Shown in pieces: positions 35,124 through 46,300 of a stretch of 64,000 bases of DNA. Positions within the stretch are counted from its first letter, which is position 1. The number at the start of each line of letters is the position of its first letter. A program made the position numbers and the translations under genes. This DNA comes from RGIG9608 sp045612365. Its GTDB lineage: Bacteria; Bacteroidota; Bacteroidia; Bacteroidales; Paludibacteraceae. Location of the stretch: contig JAZKYY010000008.1 of assembly GCA_045612365.1 (NCBI GenBank), positions 62,001-126,000 on the forward strand, in the 5' to 3' direction. A model generated the notes under the pieces. It ran no database searches. It was not told where the DNA came from and worked only from the letters and a program-made list of their open reading frames with translations.

Positions 35124-37448
35124 ATGAAAAAAAATCTTGTCATAGTAGAATCACCAGCCAAAGCAAAAACTATCGAAAAATTTTTAGGAAAAGATTTTTC
35201 TGTAATGTCAAGTTTTGGGCATATTAGAGACCTAAAAGAGAAAGAGTTTAGCGTTGATATTGAAAATAATTTTCAACCTATTTATGTAGTTCCTTCGGAC
35301 AAAAAGAAGCTTGTTGGAGATTTGAAAAAATCCGCTTCGGAAGCAGAAGTGGTATGGCTCGCTTCTGATGAGGATCGTGAAGGAGAAGCCATAGCTTGGC
35401 ACCTTTTGGAGGCGTTGTCTATTCCCGAAGAAAAAACAAAACGTATCGTTTTTCACGAAATCACAAAAACCGCAATTCTTCACGCGATAGAAAACCCACG
35501 CACGATAGACAAAAATTTAGTTGACGCACAACAAGCACGTCGAGTTCTTGATAGAGTTGTTGGTTTCAAACTTTCTCCTATTCTTTGGAAGAAAATAAAA
35601 CCATCACTTTCTGCAGGACGTGTTCAGTCGGTTGCTGTTCGCTTGATTGTTGAAAGAGAAAGAGAAATTCAGCAATTTGTTGCCGAATCTAGCTACAAAG
35701 TTACTACCGTATTTTTAACCAAAAATACAAATGGAGAAACCGTTGAAATAAAAGCTGAATTACAAAATAGATTTTCAACTAAAGAAGAAGCTGAAGTTTT
35801 CTTGCAAAAATGCATCAATGCCGACTTTTCGGTTGAAGACATCAGTACAAAACCTGGAAAAAAATCTCCTGCAGCACCATTCACTACTTCTACTCTTCAA
35901 CAAGAAGCAGCTCGAAAACTAGGTTTTTCTGTAGCACAAACAATGAGAGTTGCACAGAAACTATACGAAGCAGGGAAAATTACCTATATGCGTACCGATT
36001 CTGTTAACCTTTCTAGTTTAGCCCTAAACACTTCAAAAGAAGAAATTCTTTCTATGGCGGGGGAAAGATACTGGAAAGCTCGCAAGTTTCAGACAAAGTC
36101 TAAAGGCGCTCAAGAAGCTCACGAAGCCATCCGTCCTACTTACATGAATGTTCATGAAATAGATGGAACTTCACAAGAAAAGCGCCTTTACGATTTAATT
36201 TGGAAACGTACTATCGCATCACAAATGAGCGATGCCGAAATTGAACGTACTACAATAACTATAGGAGTTTCTTCCTCTCAAGAAAAATTCATAGCCGTTG
36301 GAGAAGTCTTGAAATTTGATGGCTTCTTACGAGTTTATACAGAATCCGTCGAAGATGAAAGTTCCGAAAAGGACGAAACAACTTTGCTCCCAAAACTAGA
36401 ACTTCACCAGCTGTTAGAACTAAAGAAAAGCATAGCTCAGCAACGGTTTTCACAAAGACCCGCACGTTACACTGAAGCAAGTTTAGTAAAAAAACTAGAA
36501 GAGTTAGGCATTGGGCGTCCATCTACTTATGCGCCTACTATTTCTACTATTCAAAATAGAGATTACGTAGAGAAAAAAGAAATTGAGAATCCTTCTAAAG
36601 AATACACTCTTCTTACTCTCGAAAAAGGAACAATAAAAGAAACTGTAAAATCAGACAAAAACACAATAGAAAAAGGGAAACTTTCTCCGACCGATATAGG
36701 AATTGTTGTAAATGACTATTTGATAGAGAATTTTCCAAATATCATGAATTTCAACTTTACTGCAGACGTTGAAAAGCAATTTGATGAAATCGCAGAAGGA
36801 AACTCGGTTTGGACAAATGTAATTGATAAATTCTATCAAAAATTTAATTCAAATATTGAAAAGGCTCTACAAAACACAAGCAAAAAAACTGGAGAGAGAG
36901 AGGTAGGTATTGACCCAAAATCTGGCAAACCTGTTTTTGTAAAAATAGGAAGATATGGAGCCGTAGCTCAAATAGGCTCTGCTTCCGACGAAGAAAAACC
37001 TCTTTTTGCATCATTGCAAAAAGGTCAAAGCATAGAAACTATCACGCTTGAAGAAGTCCTTGACTTATTCAAACTTCCAATGAATGTTGGAGAATTTGAA
37101 GGAGAAGAAATAACCATTGCCGTTGGGAGGTTTGGTCCCTATGTAAAACATGGTAAGAACTTTGTTTCTATCCCCAAAGGAGAAGATCCTTTGAAAGTAA
37201 CTTACGAAAGAGCTATTGAACTAATTGTAGAAAAAAGAGAAGTTGAAAAGAACAAAGAAATCAAGAAATTTGAAAAAGAAAATATTTTTGTTCTAAACGG
37301 ACGATTTGGTCCCTATATTTCATACAATAAAAAGAATTTCAAAATTCCTAAAACATTATTGCCTGCAGAACTTACACTTGAAGATTGTCTTAAAATCATC
37401 AACGGAGAAACCAAAAAAAAGAAAACCAAAAAAACTTCAAAAAAATAA
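35124..37448 (+). CDS. topA: DNA topoisomerase I
   Basis: Type IA topoisomerase relaxing negative supercoils. In its 774 residues, the Toprim domain begins KNLVIVESPAKAKTIEKFLG and includes LASDEDREGEAIAWHL. The catalytic tyrosine is Tyr288 in ITYMRTDSVNLS, and the hinge domain contains AHEAIRPT and GIGRPSTYAPTI. The C-terminus lacks zinc fingers and instead carries topoisomerase C-terminal repeats (GRYGAVAQIG, GRFGPYVKHGKNF, GRFGPYISYNKKNF) and a lysine tail. This is the normal form in Bacteroidota. The stop overlaps the next ATG (TAATG). Confidence 0.96.
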   Translation: MKKNLVIVESPAKAKTIEKFLGKDFSVMSSFGHIRDLKEKEFSVDIENNFQPIYVVPSDKKKLVGDLKKSASEAEVVWLASDEDREGEAIAWHLLEALSIPEEKTKRIVFHEITKTAILHAIENPRTIDKNLVDAQQARRVLDRVVGFKLSPILWKKIKPSLSAGRVQSVAVRLIVEREREIQQFVAESSYKVTTVFLTKNTNGETVEIKAELQNRFSTKEEAEVFLQKCINADFSVEDISTKPGKKSPAAPFTTSTLQQEAARKLGFSVAQTMRVAQKLYEAGKITYMRTDSVNLSSLALNTSKEEILSMAGERYWKARKFQTKSKGAQEAHEAIRPTYMNVHEIDGTSQEKRLYDLIWKRTIASQMSDAEIERTTITIGVSSSQEKFIAVGEVLKFDGFLRVYTESVEDESSEKDETTLLPKLELHQLLELKKSIAQQRFSQRPARYTEASLVKKLEELGIGRPSTYAPTISTIQNRDYVEKKEIENPSKEYTLLTLEKGTIKETVKSDKNTIEKGKLSPTDIGIVVNDYLIENFPNIMNFNFTADVEKQFDEIAEGNSVWTNVIDKFYQKFNSNIEKALQNTSKKTGEREVGIDPKSGKPVFVKIGRYGAVAQIGSASDEEKPLFASLQKGQSIETITLEEVLDLFKLPMNVGEFEGEEITIAVGRFGPYVKHGKNFVSIPKGEDPLKVTYERAIELIVEKREVEKNKEIKKFEKENIFVLNGRFGPYISYNKKNFKIPKTLLPAELTLEDCLKIINGETKKKKTKKTSKK

Positions 37449-38845
37449 TGAAGCTTTGTGCTTTTCCTATGAGATTTATTAAACAATATCTTCCATATTA
37501 TAAAAACAACCTTAAAATTGCTCTTCCTATTGTTCTAACACAATTAGGAGGAGCTGTTGTTTCTCTTGCCGACAACATAATGGTCGGACATGTAGGAACC
37601 ACGGAACTTGCTGCGGTTTCTTTTTCTAGCTCCATCTATTTTTTAGGGCATGTTTTGGCCATCGGTGCAGTGATGGGTATTACACCTCTCGTAGGTCAAG
37701 TGTTTGTCCAAAAAGATAAACACAACATAAAATCCTACTTCTACAACGGATTTCTTTTTTCACTTATTGTTGCCATTGCACTAGCAGGTCTACTCTTCTC
37801 CGTTTATCCATTTTTAGACAAAATGGGACAAGAAACCGAAGTTGTAGAAACTTGCCGTCCTTATTATCTAATTACAACATTCAGTCTAATACCTTTTCTT
37901 CTTTTTTGCCATTTTAAGCAATTCATGGAAGGGCTCGGAAATACTAAAATTGCAATGATTATTACTATAATTGCCAACTGCATCAACATTTTTCTTAATT
38001 ATCTCCTCATTTTCGGCAAATGGGGTTTCCCAAAATATGGCATTATCGGTGCTGGAATTGCAACTTTCATTGCTCGATTGCTAATGCCAATAATGTTTAT
38101 TGCTATTATTCGTTTAAAAAATCAATGGTGGCAATACATCAAACAGTTTTCTATTCATCTTTTAAGCAGACAAAGGCTAGCGAAAATTGCTCAAATTGGC
38201 GTTCCAATTGGTGGACACATGTTGCTTGAATGTAGCGTTTGGTGTCTGTCTGCAATCATGGTAGGATGGCTCGGCGAAGTTCCTCTTGCTGCAAACCAAA
38301 TAGCATTGCAAGTTGCAAACACAACATTTATGATTGTTATAGGCATTGGCAACGCAGCCACAATACGAGTCAGCCACAGATTAGGCGAAAGAAAATTCAA
38401 AGAACTAAAAATGGCCGCCAATGCATCTACACATCTTTGCATTCTGAACAATGCGATTACAACAATTCTCATCATTGCTTTTAGCCGACAACTTCCACAT
38501 ATATTCACAACCGACCCAACTGTAATTGAGGCAGCTATTCCTCTTCTAATTTTAGCAGGGATTTTTCAAATTTTTGATGGTATTCAATGTATTGGGATAG
38601 GGATTCTCCGAGGATTAACAGACGTAAGAATTCCCGTTATCTACGCCTTTATAACTTACATCGTTATCAATCTGCCCTTAGGATATTTGCTTGCATTTCC
38701 TCTACAAATGGGAGCTTCTGGCATTTGGGTTGCATTTAGCATTTCGCTTTGTATGGCTGCTGTCCTTTATCATGTCCGATGGAGAAGAAAATGGAATTCT
38801 TTGAGTAAAACTTATGATCAAACCTCTCCTTTAGGCATCTTTTAA
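37448..38845 (+). CDS. MATE-family multidrug/metabolite exporter
   Basis: A 465-residue membrane protein with about twelve hydrophobic segments in two homologous halves. The N-terminal half has LPIVLTQLGGAVVSLADNIMVGHVG, the MATE opening signature, and the second half repeats it (IGVPIGGHMLLECSVWCLSAIMVGWLG). It should export cationic compounds using a Na+ or H+ gradient; the substrates are unknown. The ATG at 37448 overlaps the topA stop by one base; a second candidate start is at 37469 (MRFIKQYLPYY), which fits the family N-terminus better. Confidence 0.9.
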   Translation: MKLCAFPMRFIKQYLPYYKNNLKIALPIVLTQLGGAVVSLADNIMVGHVGTTELAAVSFSSSIYFLGHVLAIGAVMGITPLVGQVFVQKDKHNIKSYFYNGFLFSLIVAIALAGLLFSVYPFLDKMGQETEVVETCRPYYLITTFSLIPFLLFCHFKQFMEGLGNTKIAMIITIIANCINIFLNYLLIFGKWGFPKYGIIGAGIATFIARLLMPIMFIAIIRLKNQWWQYIKQFSIHLLSRQRLAKIAQIGVPIGGHMLLECSVWCLSAIMVGWLGEVPLAANQIALQVANTTFMIVIGIGNAATIRVSHRLGERKFKELKMAANASTHLCILNNAITTILIIAFSRQLPHIFTTDPTVIEAAIPLLILAGIFQIFDGIQCIGIGILRGLTDVRIPVIYAFITYIVINLPLGYLLAFPLQMGASGIWVAFSISLCMAAVLYHVRWRRKWNSLSKTYDQTSPLGIF

Positions 38846-38907
38846 CATTATTTATTAGTTCCTATTTTTTTGAAAAATATCTTATTCTTTTTATAAGAAC
38901 TTTTTTG

Positions 38908-38915
38908 TACTTTTG
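38908..38915 (+). promoter_or_regulatory. TAnnTTTG promoter of the glycogen operon
   Basis: Reads TACTTTTG, 30 bases before the glycogen synthase ATG. Confidence 0.6.
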
Positions 38916-38944
38916 CGGTTTAATTTTTTGACCACTTTTTTTGA

Positions 38945-40573
38945 ATGAAAACAATAAAACCTGACTATATTTTTGAGGCAAGTTGGGAAGTTTGCAACCG
39001 AGTAGGAGGCATCTACACCGTACTTTCCACAAAAGCTAAAACACTTATTGATAGCTACGGACAAAACAATTTAATTTTTCTAGGTCCTGACGTTTGGACA
39101 AAAACTGAATCTCCATACTTTTTGCCAACAAAAGACAAAAGTCTTAATCTTTGGGCAAAGCAAGTAGAAGAAGACACACAACTTAAAGTTCGCGTGGGCA
39201 GATGGGATATTCCTGGAAAACCTTTAGCTATTCTTATCAATTTTGACGTGCTTTATGCAAAAAAGAACGATATCTACAGCGACTTTTGGCAAGCATTTGG
39301 AGTTGACTCTTTACACGCTTACGGCGATTATGATGAGTCTAGTATGTTTGGTTATGCTTGCGGATGCATCATAAAGCATTTCATTAATTATCAAAAAATT
39401 AGCGATAAAAACATTATTGCGTTATTCAACGAATGGATGACTGCTTTTGGCGCATTATTCCTTAAAAAATATGCTCCAAATGTAGCAACTATTTTTACTA
39501 CACATGCTACGTCGATTGGACGTTCGATAGCTGGGAACAATAAACCTCTTTACGATCAATTCTTTGCTTACAACGGAGACCAAATGGCTGCTGAGTTAAA
39601 TATGGAGGCCAAACATTCGGTTGAAAAATGTGCCGCACACCTTTGTGACTGCTTCACCACGGTGAGCGACATTACGGCAAGCGAGTGCAAACAACTACTC
39701 GACAAACAACCTGACGTTGTAACTCCAAATGGTTTTGAAGACGATTTTGTTCCAACAGAAAACTTTGACAAAAAAAGGACAGAAGCTAGAAAAGCACTTA
39801 AAAGCATTGCGGAAAAAGTTTTAGGATATAAATTAGATGACAACGTACTTTTTGTTGGAACATCTGGTAGATACGAATACAAAAACAAAGGGATCGATGT
39901 ATTTATCGATTCAATGGATTTGATAGCAAAAAGTAACACAAAGAAAGAAATTGTTGCTTTCTTGGCTATTCCAGCATATACTTCTGAATATCGTTTCGCT
40001 TCAAAACAAAAAGATGCACAAAACGAAGGACAAATTTACGCAACACATCGTTTACATTATGAAGATCAAGACAAAATCTTGAATTCAATAAAATGGCATC
40101 AGTTTTCGAACAAAAAAGAGGATAACTTAAAAATCATTTTTATTCCTTCTTATTTAGAAAAGAATGACGGCATTTTCAACAAAACTTACTACGACATTCT
40201 CATTGGTTTTGATATGACAATTTTCCCATCTTACTACGAACCATGGGGGTACACTCCACTTGAAAGCGTTGCTTTTGGAATTCCAACTATTACAACCGAC
40301 CTATCAGGTTTTGGACAATGGGTATCAAAAGAGCCAAAAAACATCACTTCTGGAGTAGGCATTGTTCATCGCACTGACGAGAACTATTGCGAAGTGGTTG
40401 AATCCATTGCAAAAATGGTACTTCTATTTGCCGAAAAAACCGACAAGGAAGTTGAAAAAAACAGACAAAAAGCCACAAAAATTGCACAAAAAGCATTGTG
40501 GAAGAATTTTATCAAACATTACGAAAAAGCATTTACCATTGCTTTGAAAAATAATAAACAAAATAGAAATTAA
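38945..40573 (+). CDS. Glycogen synthase (eukaryotic-type, GT3)
   Basis: A 542-residue glycosyltransferase that elongates alpha-1,4-glucan from NDP-glucose. It opens with FEASWEVCNRVGGIYTVLSTKA, the GT3-type sugar-nucleotide loop, and has FTTHATSIGRSIAG, VTPNGFEDDF, and the C-terminal catalytic motif PSYYEPWGYTPLESVAFGIPTITTD (Glu-x7-Glu type). These match the eukaryotic-like synthases used by Bacteroidota rather than bacterial GlgA (GT5). It is followed 17 bases later by the phosphorylase gene, so synthesis and breakdown of storage glucan are encoded together. Confidence 0.92.
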   Translation: MKTIKPDYIFEASWEVCNRVGGIYTVLSTKAKTLIDSYGQNNLIFLGPDVWTKTESPYFLPTKDKSLNLWAKQVEEDTQLKVRVGRWDIPGKPLAILINFDVLYAKKNDIYSDFWQAFGVDSLHAYGDYDESSMFGYACGCIIKHFINYQKISDKNIIALFNEWMTAFGALFLKKYAPNVATIFTTHATSIGRSIAGNNKPLYDQFFAYNGDQMAAELNMEAKHSVEKCAAHLCDCFTTVSDITASECKQLLDKQPDVVTPNGFEDDFVPTENFDKKRTEARKALKSIAEKVLGYKLDDNVLFVGTSGRYEYKNKGIDVFIDSMDLIAKSNTKKEIVAFLAIPAYTSEYRFASKQKDAQNEGQIYATHRLHYEDQDKILNSIKWHQFSNKKEDNLKIIFIPSYLEKNDGIFNKTYYDILIGFDMTIFPSYYEPWGYTPLESVAFGIPTITTDLSGFGQWVSKEPKNITSGVGIVHRTDENYCEVVESIAKMVLLFAEKTDKEVEKNRQKATKIAQKALWKNFIKHYEKAFTIALKNNKQNRN

Positions 40574-40590
40574 TTTATCTTAGAAAAAAA

Positions 40591-43155
40591 ATGAAAATAA
40601 AAGTAAGCAAATCTAACCAACCTTGTTGGAATGATTTTAATGTAAAATTGGGAGTTCCCCAAGAGTTAGAAAAACTAGAAAAGCTAGCAAACAACCTTTG
40701 GTGGGTTTGGAATCATGATGCAAAAATGCTTTTCAAAGAGATTGACCCAGAAGTTTGGAGCGAAACAGCTAATAATCCATTGGCTACGTTTGAGAAAACA
40801 AGTTACGAACGTTTTCAAGAACTTGCAAAAGACGAAAACTACATCAAAAAAATGAATGCTGTTTACAGCGAATTCCAAAAATACATCGATGTAGAAACTC
40901 GCACAGATATTCCATCTGTAGCTTATTTCAGCATGGAATACGGATTGACTAATATCCTTAAAATTTATTCTGGAGGTTTAGGAGTTTTGGCTGGTGATTA
41001 CTTGAAAGAAGCTAGTGATTGCAATGTAAACATGACTGCTATCGGATTCTTGTATGAATTTGGATATTTCAAACAATCATTGAGCATTGATGGTCAACAA
41101 TTAGCAATTTACGAACCTCAAAAATTCAACACTTTGCCAATTTCATTGGTAAAAAAAGAAGATGGAGCCCCACTTCTTATTGCAGTTCCTTATCCAGAAC
41201 GTACTATTTATGCACAAGTTTGGAAAGTTCAAGTTGGTCGTATCGCACTTTATTTGCTTGACACTAACATCAATTCAAACTCTGATGCTGACAAATCTAT
41301 CACACATCAACTTTATGGTGGTGACAACGAGCACCGATTGAAACAAGAAATTATGCTTGGCATTGGAGGTATGCTTACTCTTAAAGCTTTAGGCATTGAA
41401 AAAGATGTATATCACTGCAACGAAGGACACGCTGCTCTTATCAACGTTCAACGTTTGGTTGACTATGTTGCAAAAGGTCTTTCATTCAACGAAGCTTTGG
41501 AAGTTGTTCGTGCTTCATCACTATACACAGTTCACACTCCAGTACCTGCTGGACACGACTATTTTGAAGAAGGACTTTTCCGTTACTACATGGGCGGCTA
41601 CCCAGAAAAGATGCGTCTTTCTTGGGAAGAATTCATCGCAATGGGACGTGAAAACCCAGAAAACTTATCTGAAAAATTCTGCATGAGTGTATTTGCTTGC
41701 AACACATCTCAAGAAGTAAACGGTGTAAGCTGGCTACACGGAAAAGTTTCACAAGAAATGTTCTCGCCTATTTGGAAAGGATATTTCCCAGAAGAACTTC
41801 ATGTAAACTATGTAACAAATGGTGTTCACATGCCAACATGGGCTGCTTCTGAATGGAAAACAGTTTACGAAGAAGTATTTGGAAAAGAATTCTATGCAGA
41901 CCAATCAAATGTGGATATATGGAGAAAAATCTACAACGTATCTGATGAAAAGATTTGGAAAACTCGCACAGGATTAAAAAATCGTTTGATCGAATACATC
42001 AAAACACAATTCAAAGAAAACTGGTTAACTACACAACGCGATCCAGGAAAAATCGTTTCAATTCTTGAAAACATCAATCCAAATGCGTTGATAATTGGTT
42101 TTGGACGTCGTTTCGCTACTTACAAACGTGCTCATCTATTGTTTATGGATTTGGATCGTTTGTCAAAAATTGTAAATGACCCTGAACATCCTGTACAATT
42201 CATCTTCACAGGAAAAGCTCACCCAGCTGATGGTGGAGGTCAAGGTTTGATTAAACGCATTATTGAAATCTCTCGTATGCCTCAATTCCTTGGAAAAGTT
42301 ATCTTCCTAGAAAATTACGATATGCGCTTAGCAAAACGTTTAATTTCTGGTGTTGATATTTGGTTAAACAACCCAACTCGTCCACTTGAAGCATCAGGAA
42401 CATCTGGACAAAAAGCTGAAATGAACGGTGTTCTTAACTTCTCTGTTCTTGACGGATGGTGGTTAGAAGGTTATGTAAAAGGTGCAGGTTGGGCGCTAAC
42501 AGAAAAACGCACATTTGACGATCAAGGCCAACAGGACCTTTTGGATGCTGCAACTATTTACAACCTTTTGGAGTCAGAAATCATTCCAATGTACTTTGCA
42601 AAAAACGAAAGAGGATTCTCTCCAGAATGGATTCAATGCATCAAAAAATCTATTGCAGAAATTGCTCCTAGATTCACAACTAAACGAATGCTTGATGACT
42701 ACATCGAAAAATTCTATACTCCAGAATCGAAACGCGCAGCATTGCTTAAAGCAAACAACTTTGCTAAAGCAAAAGAGATTGCGGCTTGGAAACAAAAGAT
42801 TGCAGAAAACTGGGACAACATTTCTGTAGAATCAGTTAAGATTGGTAATCAAGATTTGCAAACTGTTGAAGTTGGAAAATCTTATAACATTGAAGTAGTT
42901 CTTGATGTTAGAAATCTTGACGACAACGGAATAGGAACAGAGGTTGTTGTTACTTACATCGATGAAAAAAATCGCATGAAAATTTTGGAAACAAAAGAAT
43001 TACAACTTGTAAAACGAGAAGGTTCTAAATTGTTCTATTCTGCAGAATACCAAACTAATCATAGCGGTTCTTACAAATACGCATTCCGTATGTTCCCTAA
43101 AAACGAAATGCTTCCACACAGAATGGACTTCTGCTATGTAAAATGGTTCAACTAA
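40591..43155 (+). CDS. glgP: Alpha-glucan phosphorylase (GT35, with DUF3417 N-terminal domain)
   Basis: Releases glucose-1-phosphate from glycogen. The 854 residues begin with a DUF3417-type domain (LEKLANNLWWVWNHDAKMLF), followed by the phosphorylase body: VAYFSMEYGLTNILKIYSGGLGVLAGDYLKEASD (shortened here to AYFSMEYGLTNI and SGGLGVLAGD), HCNEGHAAL, and GFGRRFATYKRA. The PLP lysine region is GTSGQKAEMNGVLNFSVLDGWW. The C-terminal 110 residues form a beta-rich domain unusual in E. coli GlgP but common in this subfamily. Encoded in an operon with glycogen synthase. Confidence 0.93.
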   Translation: MKIKVSKSNQPCWNDFNVKLGVPQELEKLEKLANNLWWVWNHDAKMLFKEIDPEVWSETANNPLATFEKTSYERFQELAKDENYIKKMNAVYSEFQKYIDVETRTDIPSVAYFSMEYGLTNILKIYSGGLGVLAGDYLKEASDCNVNMTAIGFLYEFGYFKQSLSIDGQQLAIYEPQKFNTLPISLVKKEDGAPLLIAVPYPERTIYAQVWKVQVGRIALYLLDTNINSNSDADKSITHQLYGGDNEHRLKQEIMLGIGGMLTLKALGIEKDVYHCNEGHAALINVQRLVDYVAKGLSFNEALEVVRASSLYTVHTPVPAGHDYFEEGLFRYYMGGYPEKMRLSWEEFIAMGRENPENLSEKFCMSVFACNTSQEVNGVSWLHGKVSQEMFSPIWKGYFPEELHVNYVTNGVHMPTWAASEWKTVYEEVFGKEFYADQSNVDIWRKIYNVSDEKIWKTRTGLKNRLIEYIKTQFKENWLTTQRDPGKIVSILENINPNALIIGFGRRFATYKRAHLLFMDLDRLSKIVNDPEHPVQFIFTGKAHPADGGGQGLIKRIIEISRMPQFLGKVIFLENYDMRLAKRLISGVDIWLNNPTRPLEASGTSGQKAEMNGVLNFSVLDGWWLEGYVKGAGWALTEKRTFDDQGQQDLLDAATIYNLLESEIIPMYFAKNERGFSPEWIQCIKKSIAEIAPRFTTKRMLDDYIEKFYTPESKRAALLKANNFAKAKEIAAWKQKIAENWDNISVESVKIGNQDLQTVEVGKSYNIEVVLDVRNLDDNGIGTEVVVTYIDEKNRMKILETKELQLVKREGSKLFYSAEYQTNHSGSYKYAFRMFPKNEMLPHRMDFCYVKWFN

Positions 43156-43178
43156 AAATAAACTTTCTTCAAAAAAAA

Positions 43179-43207
43179 GGGGAGCTCTCAAGAGTTCCTC
43201 TTTTTTT
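43179..43207 (+). terminator. Terminator of the glycogen operon
   Basis: GGGGAGCTC (43179-) pairs with GAGTTCCTC with two G-U pairs around a short loop, followed by T7. Confidence 0.7.
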
Positions 43208-43271
43208 ATCACATAAGTTTTTTTTCCAATAAACCACTCCATTTTTTTATCCAAATCAAACAAAAATTATC

Positions 43272-43279
43272 TAACTTTG
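43272..43279 (+). promoter_or_regulatory. TAnnTTTG promoter for PFOR
   Basis: Reads TAACTTTG. It leaves a leader of about 75 bases before the ATG at 43360, containing a 12-codon open frame at 43300-43338. Confidence 0.6.
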
Positions 43280-43359
43280 CGAGTTGTAGAGATTGAACGA
43301 TGAAAAAACTCATTGTTTATAAAAATAAAACAATCTAGATTTTTAAATATATTACTAAA

Positions 43360-46300
43360 ATGGCAAAAGAAAAGAAATTTTTGACCTGTGATGGAAATCA
43401 AGCGGCTGCACATATTTCATATATGTTCTCCGAAGTTGCCGCTATTTATCCTATCACTCCATCTTCTACTATGGCAGAATATGTAGACGAATGGGCAGCT
43501 GCCGGACGTAAAAACATTTTCGGCGAAACAGTTTATGTACAAGAAATGCAATCAGAAGCTGGTGCTGCAGGAGCAGTTCACGGTTCATTGCAAGCTGGCG
43601 CACTAACCACTACTTACACAGCATCGCAAGGATTATTGCTTATGATTCCTAATATGTACAAAATTGCAGGAGAATTGTTGCCATGTGTTTTCCATGTTTC
43701 AGCACGTACTTTGGCAAGTCACGCTTTGTGTATCTTTGGTGATCATCAAGACGTAATGAGCTGTCGCCAAACAGGATTTGCTATGTTGGCAGAAGGTTCT
43801 GTTCAAGAAGTTATGGATTTGGCTGCTGTTGCTCATTTGTCAACTATCAAAAGCCGTGTACCATTCGTAAACTTCTTCGATGGCTTCCGTACTTCGCACG
43901 AAATTCAAAAAATCGAAGCACTAGAAAATGAAGATTTAGCACACCTTATTGATCAAAAAGCATTAGCAGAGTTCCGCGAACGTGCTCTAAATCCAAATAA
44001 ACCAGTTGCTCGTGGTATGGCAGAAAATCCTGACCACTTCTTCCAACATCGTGAAAGTTGCAATCCTTACTACGAAGCAGTTCCTGCTATTGTAGAAGAA
44101 TATATGAAAGAAATTTCTGCTATTACAGGACGTGAATATGGATTGTTCAACTACTACGGAGCAAAAGATGCTGATCGTGTAATTGTGGCAATGGGTTCTG
44201 TAACTGAAGCTATTCGTGAAACTATCGACTATTTGACAGAAAAAGGCGAAAAAGTTGGTTTGATTGCAGTCCATCTTTACCGTCCATTCTCTGCTAAACA
44301 CTTCTTGTCTGTACTTCCAGAAACTTGTAAACGTTTAGCAGTTCTTGACAGAACAAAAGAACCAGGTGCAAACGGCGAACCTATGTATCTAGATGTAAAA
44401 GACGTTCTTTATGGTCAAGAAAATACCCCTATTGTTGTAGGTGGACGTTATGGATTAGGTTCAAAAGACACTACTCCTGCTCAAATTTTGGCAGTTTATG
44501 AAAATTTGGCTCTACCTCAACCAAAAAATCAGTTTACGATTGGAATTGTTGATGACATAACATTTACTTCACTTCCTCAAAAAGAAGAAATAGCTCTTGG
44601 CGGAGAAGGTATGTTTGAAGCAAAATTCTATGGCCTTGGTGCTGATGGTACTGTTGGAGCAAACAAAAACTCTGTAAAAATTATCGGTGACAACACCAAC
44701 AAATATTGCCAAGCATATTTCTCATACGACTCTAAAAAATCAGGAGGTTTTACCTGCTCGCACTTGCGTTTTGGCGACAACGCTATTCGCAGTACTTACT
44801 TAGTAAATACTCCTAACTTTGTTGCTTGCCACGTTCAAGCTTATTTACGTATGTACGATGTTACTCGCGGATTGCAACAAAACGGAACGTTCCTTTTGAA
44901 CACCATTTGGAACGAAGAAGAGTTGGCTAAGAACTTACCAAACAACGTAAAACGCTATTTGGCTCAAAAGAATATTTCTGTTTACTACATCAACGCAACA
45001 CAAATTGCACAAGAAATCGGTTTAGGAAACCGTACAAATACTATTCTTCAATCAGCGTTTTTCCGTATCACTGGCGTAATTCCTGTTGATTTGGCAGTAG
45101 AACAAATGAAGAAATTCATTGTCAAATCATATGGCAAAAAAGGTCAAGATATTGTTGACAAAAACAATGCAGCTGTTGATCGTGGTGGCGAATACAAGCA
45201 ACTCGCTATTGATCCATCTTGGGCAAATCTTGCTGATGATGAAGCAATTGCAAACAACGATCCAGACTTTATCAACAACGTTGTTCGTCCTATTAATGCA
45301 CAAAATGGCGATTTGTTGCCAGTATCTGCATTTAAAGGAATTGAAGATGGAACTTGGGAACAAGGTACTGCAAGATACGAAAAACGTGGAGTTGGAGCAT
45401 TTGTGCCAGTATGGAATGCTGATAACTGTATTCAATGTAACAAATGTGCTTATGTTTGCCCACACGCTTGTATCCGTCCTTTCGTATTAGACGAAAACGA
45501 AAAAGCAGGATTTGCTGCAAATACAATCGAAATGAAAGCTCCTGCTGCAATGAAAGGTATGAATTTCCGTATCCAAGTTGGTGTTTTAGATTGCTTGGGT
45601 TGTGGCAACTGCGTTGACGTTTGTCCTGGAAATCCAAAAGCAGGTGGGCCTGCACTTAAAATGGTTGACCTTGAAAGTCAATTGGAAGAAGCTAAAAATT
45701 GGGATTATTGCGTAGAAAATGTTAAATCAAAACAAAACTTGATTGACATTCAATCAAACGTTAAGAATTCTCAATTTGCAACTCCACTCTTCGAATTCTC
45801 TGGAGCTTGCTCTGGTTGTGGCGAAACACCTTATTTGAAACTTATTTCACAACTCTTTGGTGATCGTCAGATGGTGGCAAATGCAACAGGATGTACTTCC
45901 ATCTATTCAGGATCAGTACCTTCTACTCCATACACTACAAACGAAGAAGGTCACGGACCTGCTTGGGCAAATTCATTGTTTGAAGACTTCTGCGAATACG
46001 GATTGGGTATGCAATTCGCTAATGAAAAAATGCGTGCTCGCATCGAACGTTTGATGACTGAAGCTCAATCTTGCTCTTGCTGTTCAGACGAACTAAAAGG
46101 TTGGTTCGCAGAATGGATCGAAAACCAAAACGATGCTGAAAAAACAAAAGAACTTGCAGCTAAAATAATTCCAGTTGTGGAAGCTTGCGACTGCGATATT
46201 TGCAAACAAATCAGTTCACTAAGCGGTTACCTAATCAAACGTTCACAATGGATTATTGGTGGTGACGGCGCAAGCTACGATATCGGTTATGGTGGTTTGG

